From the NCBI GenBank assembly GCA_017303675.1, contig JAFLBX010000001.1, positions 197,970-261,969 on the forward strand: DNA of 64,000 nt. Reading direction: 5' to 3'. The notes beneath the pieces are model-generated. The model did not search any database. It was given only the letters and a program-made list of their open reading frames with translations, and was not told where the DNA came from. Origin of the DNA: Ignavibacteria bacterium (GTDB taxonomy: Bacteria; Bacteroidota; Ignavibacteria; Tepidaquicellales; OLB5). The translations under genes and the position numbers were made by a program. Each line of letters begins with the position of its first letter. The first letter of the stretch is position 1. Positions 62,987 through 64,000 of the stretch are shown piece after piece.

Positions 62987-63237
62987 ACAAAACGCTACAA
63001 AAAAATCTGGAAATACTAAAGTTTAAAGAAAGTAATAATTACGGTTCAATGGTTGGCTATATTGATGATATCCGTTTCACGGCAATTGAACATCCATTTG
63101 GCAAGGTTTTTCTTTTAACGGCAGATTGCTCAATTACTCGTACAGTTTCACAAATTGAAGAAAATGTAACGGTAGAAGCTGATTTAAAAGAAATAGCAGA
63201 GGTAATGGTAAAAATGTATGAAAAAGTAAAATCATAA
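62980..63237 (+). CDS. Small hypothetical protein coupled to the restriction-modification gene
   Basis: 85 residues starting at GTG 62980, seven bases inside the end of the enzyme gene and preceded by AAGGTGGGGG. Soluble, mixed alpha/beta: a beta-rich first half (YGSMVGYIDDIRFTAIEHPFGKVFLLTA) and a helical end (DLKEIAEVMVKMYEKVKS). I do not recognise a family. The overlap suggests that it is translated together with the enzyme and could be a partner, regulator or immunity factor; it could also be unrelated. Confidence 0.65.
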   Translation: MVNKTLQKNLEILKFKESNNYGSMVGYIDDIRFTAIEHPFGKVFLLTADCSITRTVSQIEENVTVEADLKEIAEVMVKMYEKVKS

Positions 63238-63282
63238 ATACTATTTTTAATAAATTCCGAAATACAATCAGTTTCACACTCT

Positions 63283-64000
63283 CTATTTTAGAAGTATCAT
63301 TTTCTTTATATCTGAAAAGTCCGGTGTAATTATCCGGTAAAAATATATACCACTTGCATGGCTTTCGGCATTCCAATTTATGGAATATACTCCAGGGTTA
63401 AGTACTTCATTAACTAAAACCTCAACTTCTTTTCCGGTTATATCTGTGACAATTATTTTTACCAAATCAGTTTTAGGTAAATCAAAATTAATATTAGTTA
63501 CAGGATTAAAAGGATTGGGAAAATTCTGCATTAATTCAAAATCACCTGGTATTTCATTTGATATTGGTATAATTCCAATTGGGTTAGCTGTTGGATTCTT
63601 TTTGTAATAAATTTCGCCATTGCCATGTCGTAAATCAGTCCACAGAATATTTAATGTAGAATTTGATACAGATAATGAAGTGTTATCAGAACTTAAAAGA
63701 TTATTAGTCAGGAATAAATCTGGATCCCAATTTATACCAGAGTCCGTAGAACGCTTGTAACATACATCAGTATGTCCAGAAGTAGATTTTGAAAAAACTA
63801 TATGCAGCGCATTTCCTGAAACCTCAATAAAAGGTTTTCGTGACGCAACTGTATTTGTAAGTCTCGTATCGGTTCCCCAACTTTCACCGTCATCTGAAGA
63901 AATTTTATAATATATTTCATAATTTGAACTTCTATAGTCATCCCAAGCTACATAAATATATTGACCCGAATGGGAAACAGTTGAATATTGAGAACTGCTG
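63283..64000 (-). CDS. Secreted sialidase/BNR-repeat protein with T9SS sorting domain (5' part outside window)
   Basis: Partial; the minus-strand frame is open from the right edge to the stop at 63283, about 238 residues. My translation shows BNR/Asp-box repeats (SSDDGESWGTDTRL, STDSGINWDPDLFL, then NILWTDLRHGNGEIYYKKN), a short linker and a complete T9SS type A domain (MQNFPNPFNPVTNINF to KKMILLK). It is exported, probably as a surface or secreted beta-propeller. It converges with the restriction-modification locus with about 45 bases between. Confidence 0.85.
   Translation of the reverse strand, partial: SSSQYSTVSHSGQYIYVAWDDYRSSNYEIYYKISSDDGESWGTDTRLTNTVASRKPFIEVSGNALHIVFSKSTSGHTDVCYKRSTDSGINWDPDLFLTNNLLSSDNTSLSVSNSTLNILWTDLRHGNGEIYYKKNPTANPIGIIPISNEIPGDFELMQNFPNPFNPVTNINFDLPKTDLVKIIVTDITGKEVEVLVNEVLNPGVYSINWNAESHASGIYFYRIITPDFSDIKKMILLK

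Overview
The window looks like a chromosomal piece of a member of the Ignavibacteria (Bacteroidota/Chlorobiota side of the FCB group). The sequence is A+T-rich. At least seven genes, several with visible signal peptides, end in a type IX secretion (T9SS) type A sorting domain with the NYPNPFNP motif that is very common in Ignavibacteria; one further secreted protein ends in a FlgD-like domain. Long Bacteroidetes-type IspG and IspH and TAnnTTTG promoter-like elements also fit. Some genes carry clear Shine-Dalgarno sites (AGGAGG before positions 18146 and 29680). I saw no rRNA, tRNA, CRISPR array, transposase or prophage.

Layout. 1-4015: the 5' part of a very large multi-PAS signalling protein that runs off the left edge. 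4275-9752: a glycosyltransferase, a Nudix hydrolase, two adjacent GNAT acetyltransferases, YqgE, a small membrane protein, a metallophosphoesterase broken by one in-frame stop, and a hotdog thioesterase. 9839-12386: a partial branched-chain amino-acid ABC transporter (permease and binding lipoprotein) with a four-helix-bundle (23S-IVP-like) gene between them. 12629-16445: GNAT, MltD-like lytic transglycosylase, lipB. 16593-23320: three secreted T9SS proteins, two of which share their C-terminal module and repeat-rich 3' flanks. 23618-32500: housekeeping genes (ispD, queA, eno, a metallo-beta-lactamase-like protein, an O-methyltransferase, an SPFH protein, an inositol monophosphatase, rpsA). 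32695-42728: a GT-C membrane glycosyltransferase, a repeat-containing T9SS protein, M1 aminopeptidase, ispG preceded by a ParE-type toxin/antitoxin pair, rhomboid protease, sugar/choline-phosphate nucleotidyltransferase. 42873-49834: a hypothetical protein, HAD phosphatase, DUF4406, membrane protein, GNAT, ispH, hutU and a HisA-like isomerase. 49844-58908: GT-C glycosyltransferase, PorZ-like beta-propeller, TPR protein, PCBD, and two paralogous secreted S15-type hydrolases with a 33-residue membrane-protein gene between them. 59732-63237: a Type ISP/IIG-like restriction-modification enzyme plus a coupled small ORF. 63283-64000: the 3' part of another T9SS protein.

Taken together this is mostly ordinary core genome plus a large export programme: the sorting-domain proteins need a T9SS, and the PorZ-like protein may belong to that machinery. 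Three MEP isoprenoid genes (ispD, ispG, ispH) lie in one window but in separate transcription units. The accessory parts that deserve attention are the restriction-modification locus (compositional mosaic, two in-frame palindromic repeat insertions, five TGAGACA heptamers upstream), the toxin/antitoxin pair placed one base ahead of ispG, the tiny membrane-protein gene, and the interspersed G/C-rich palindromic repeats.
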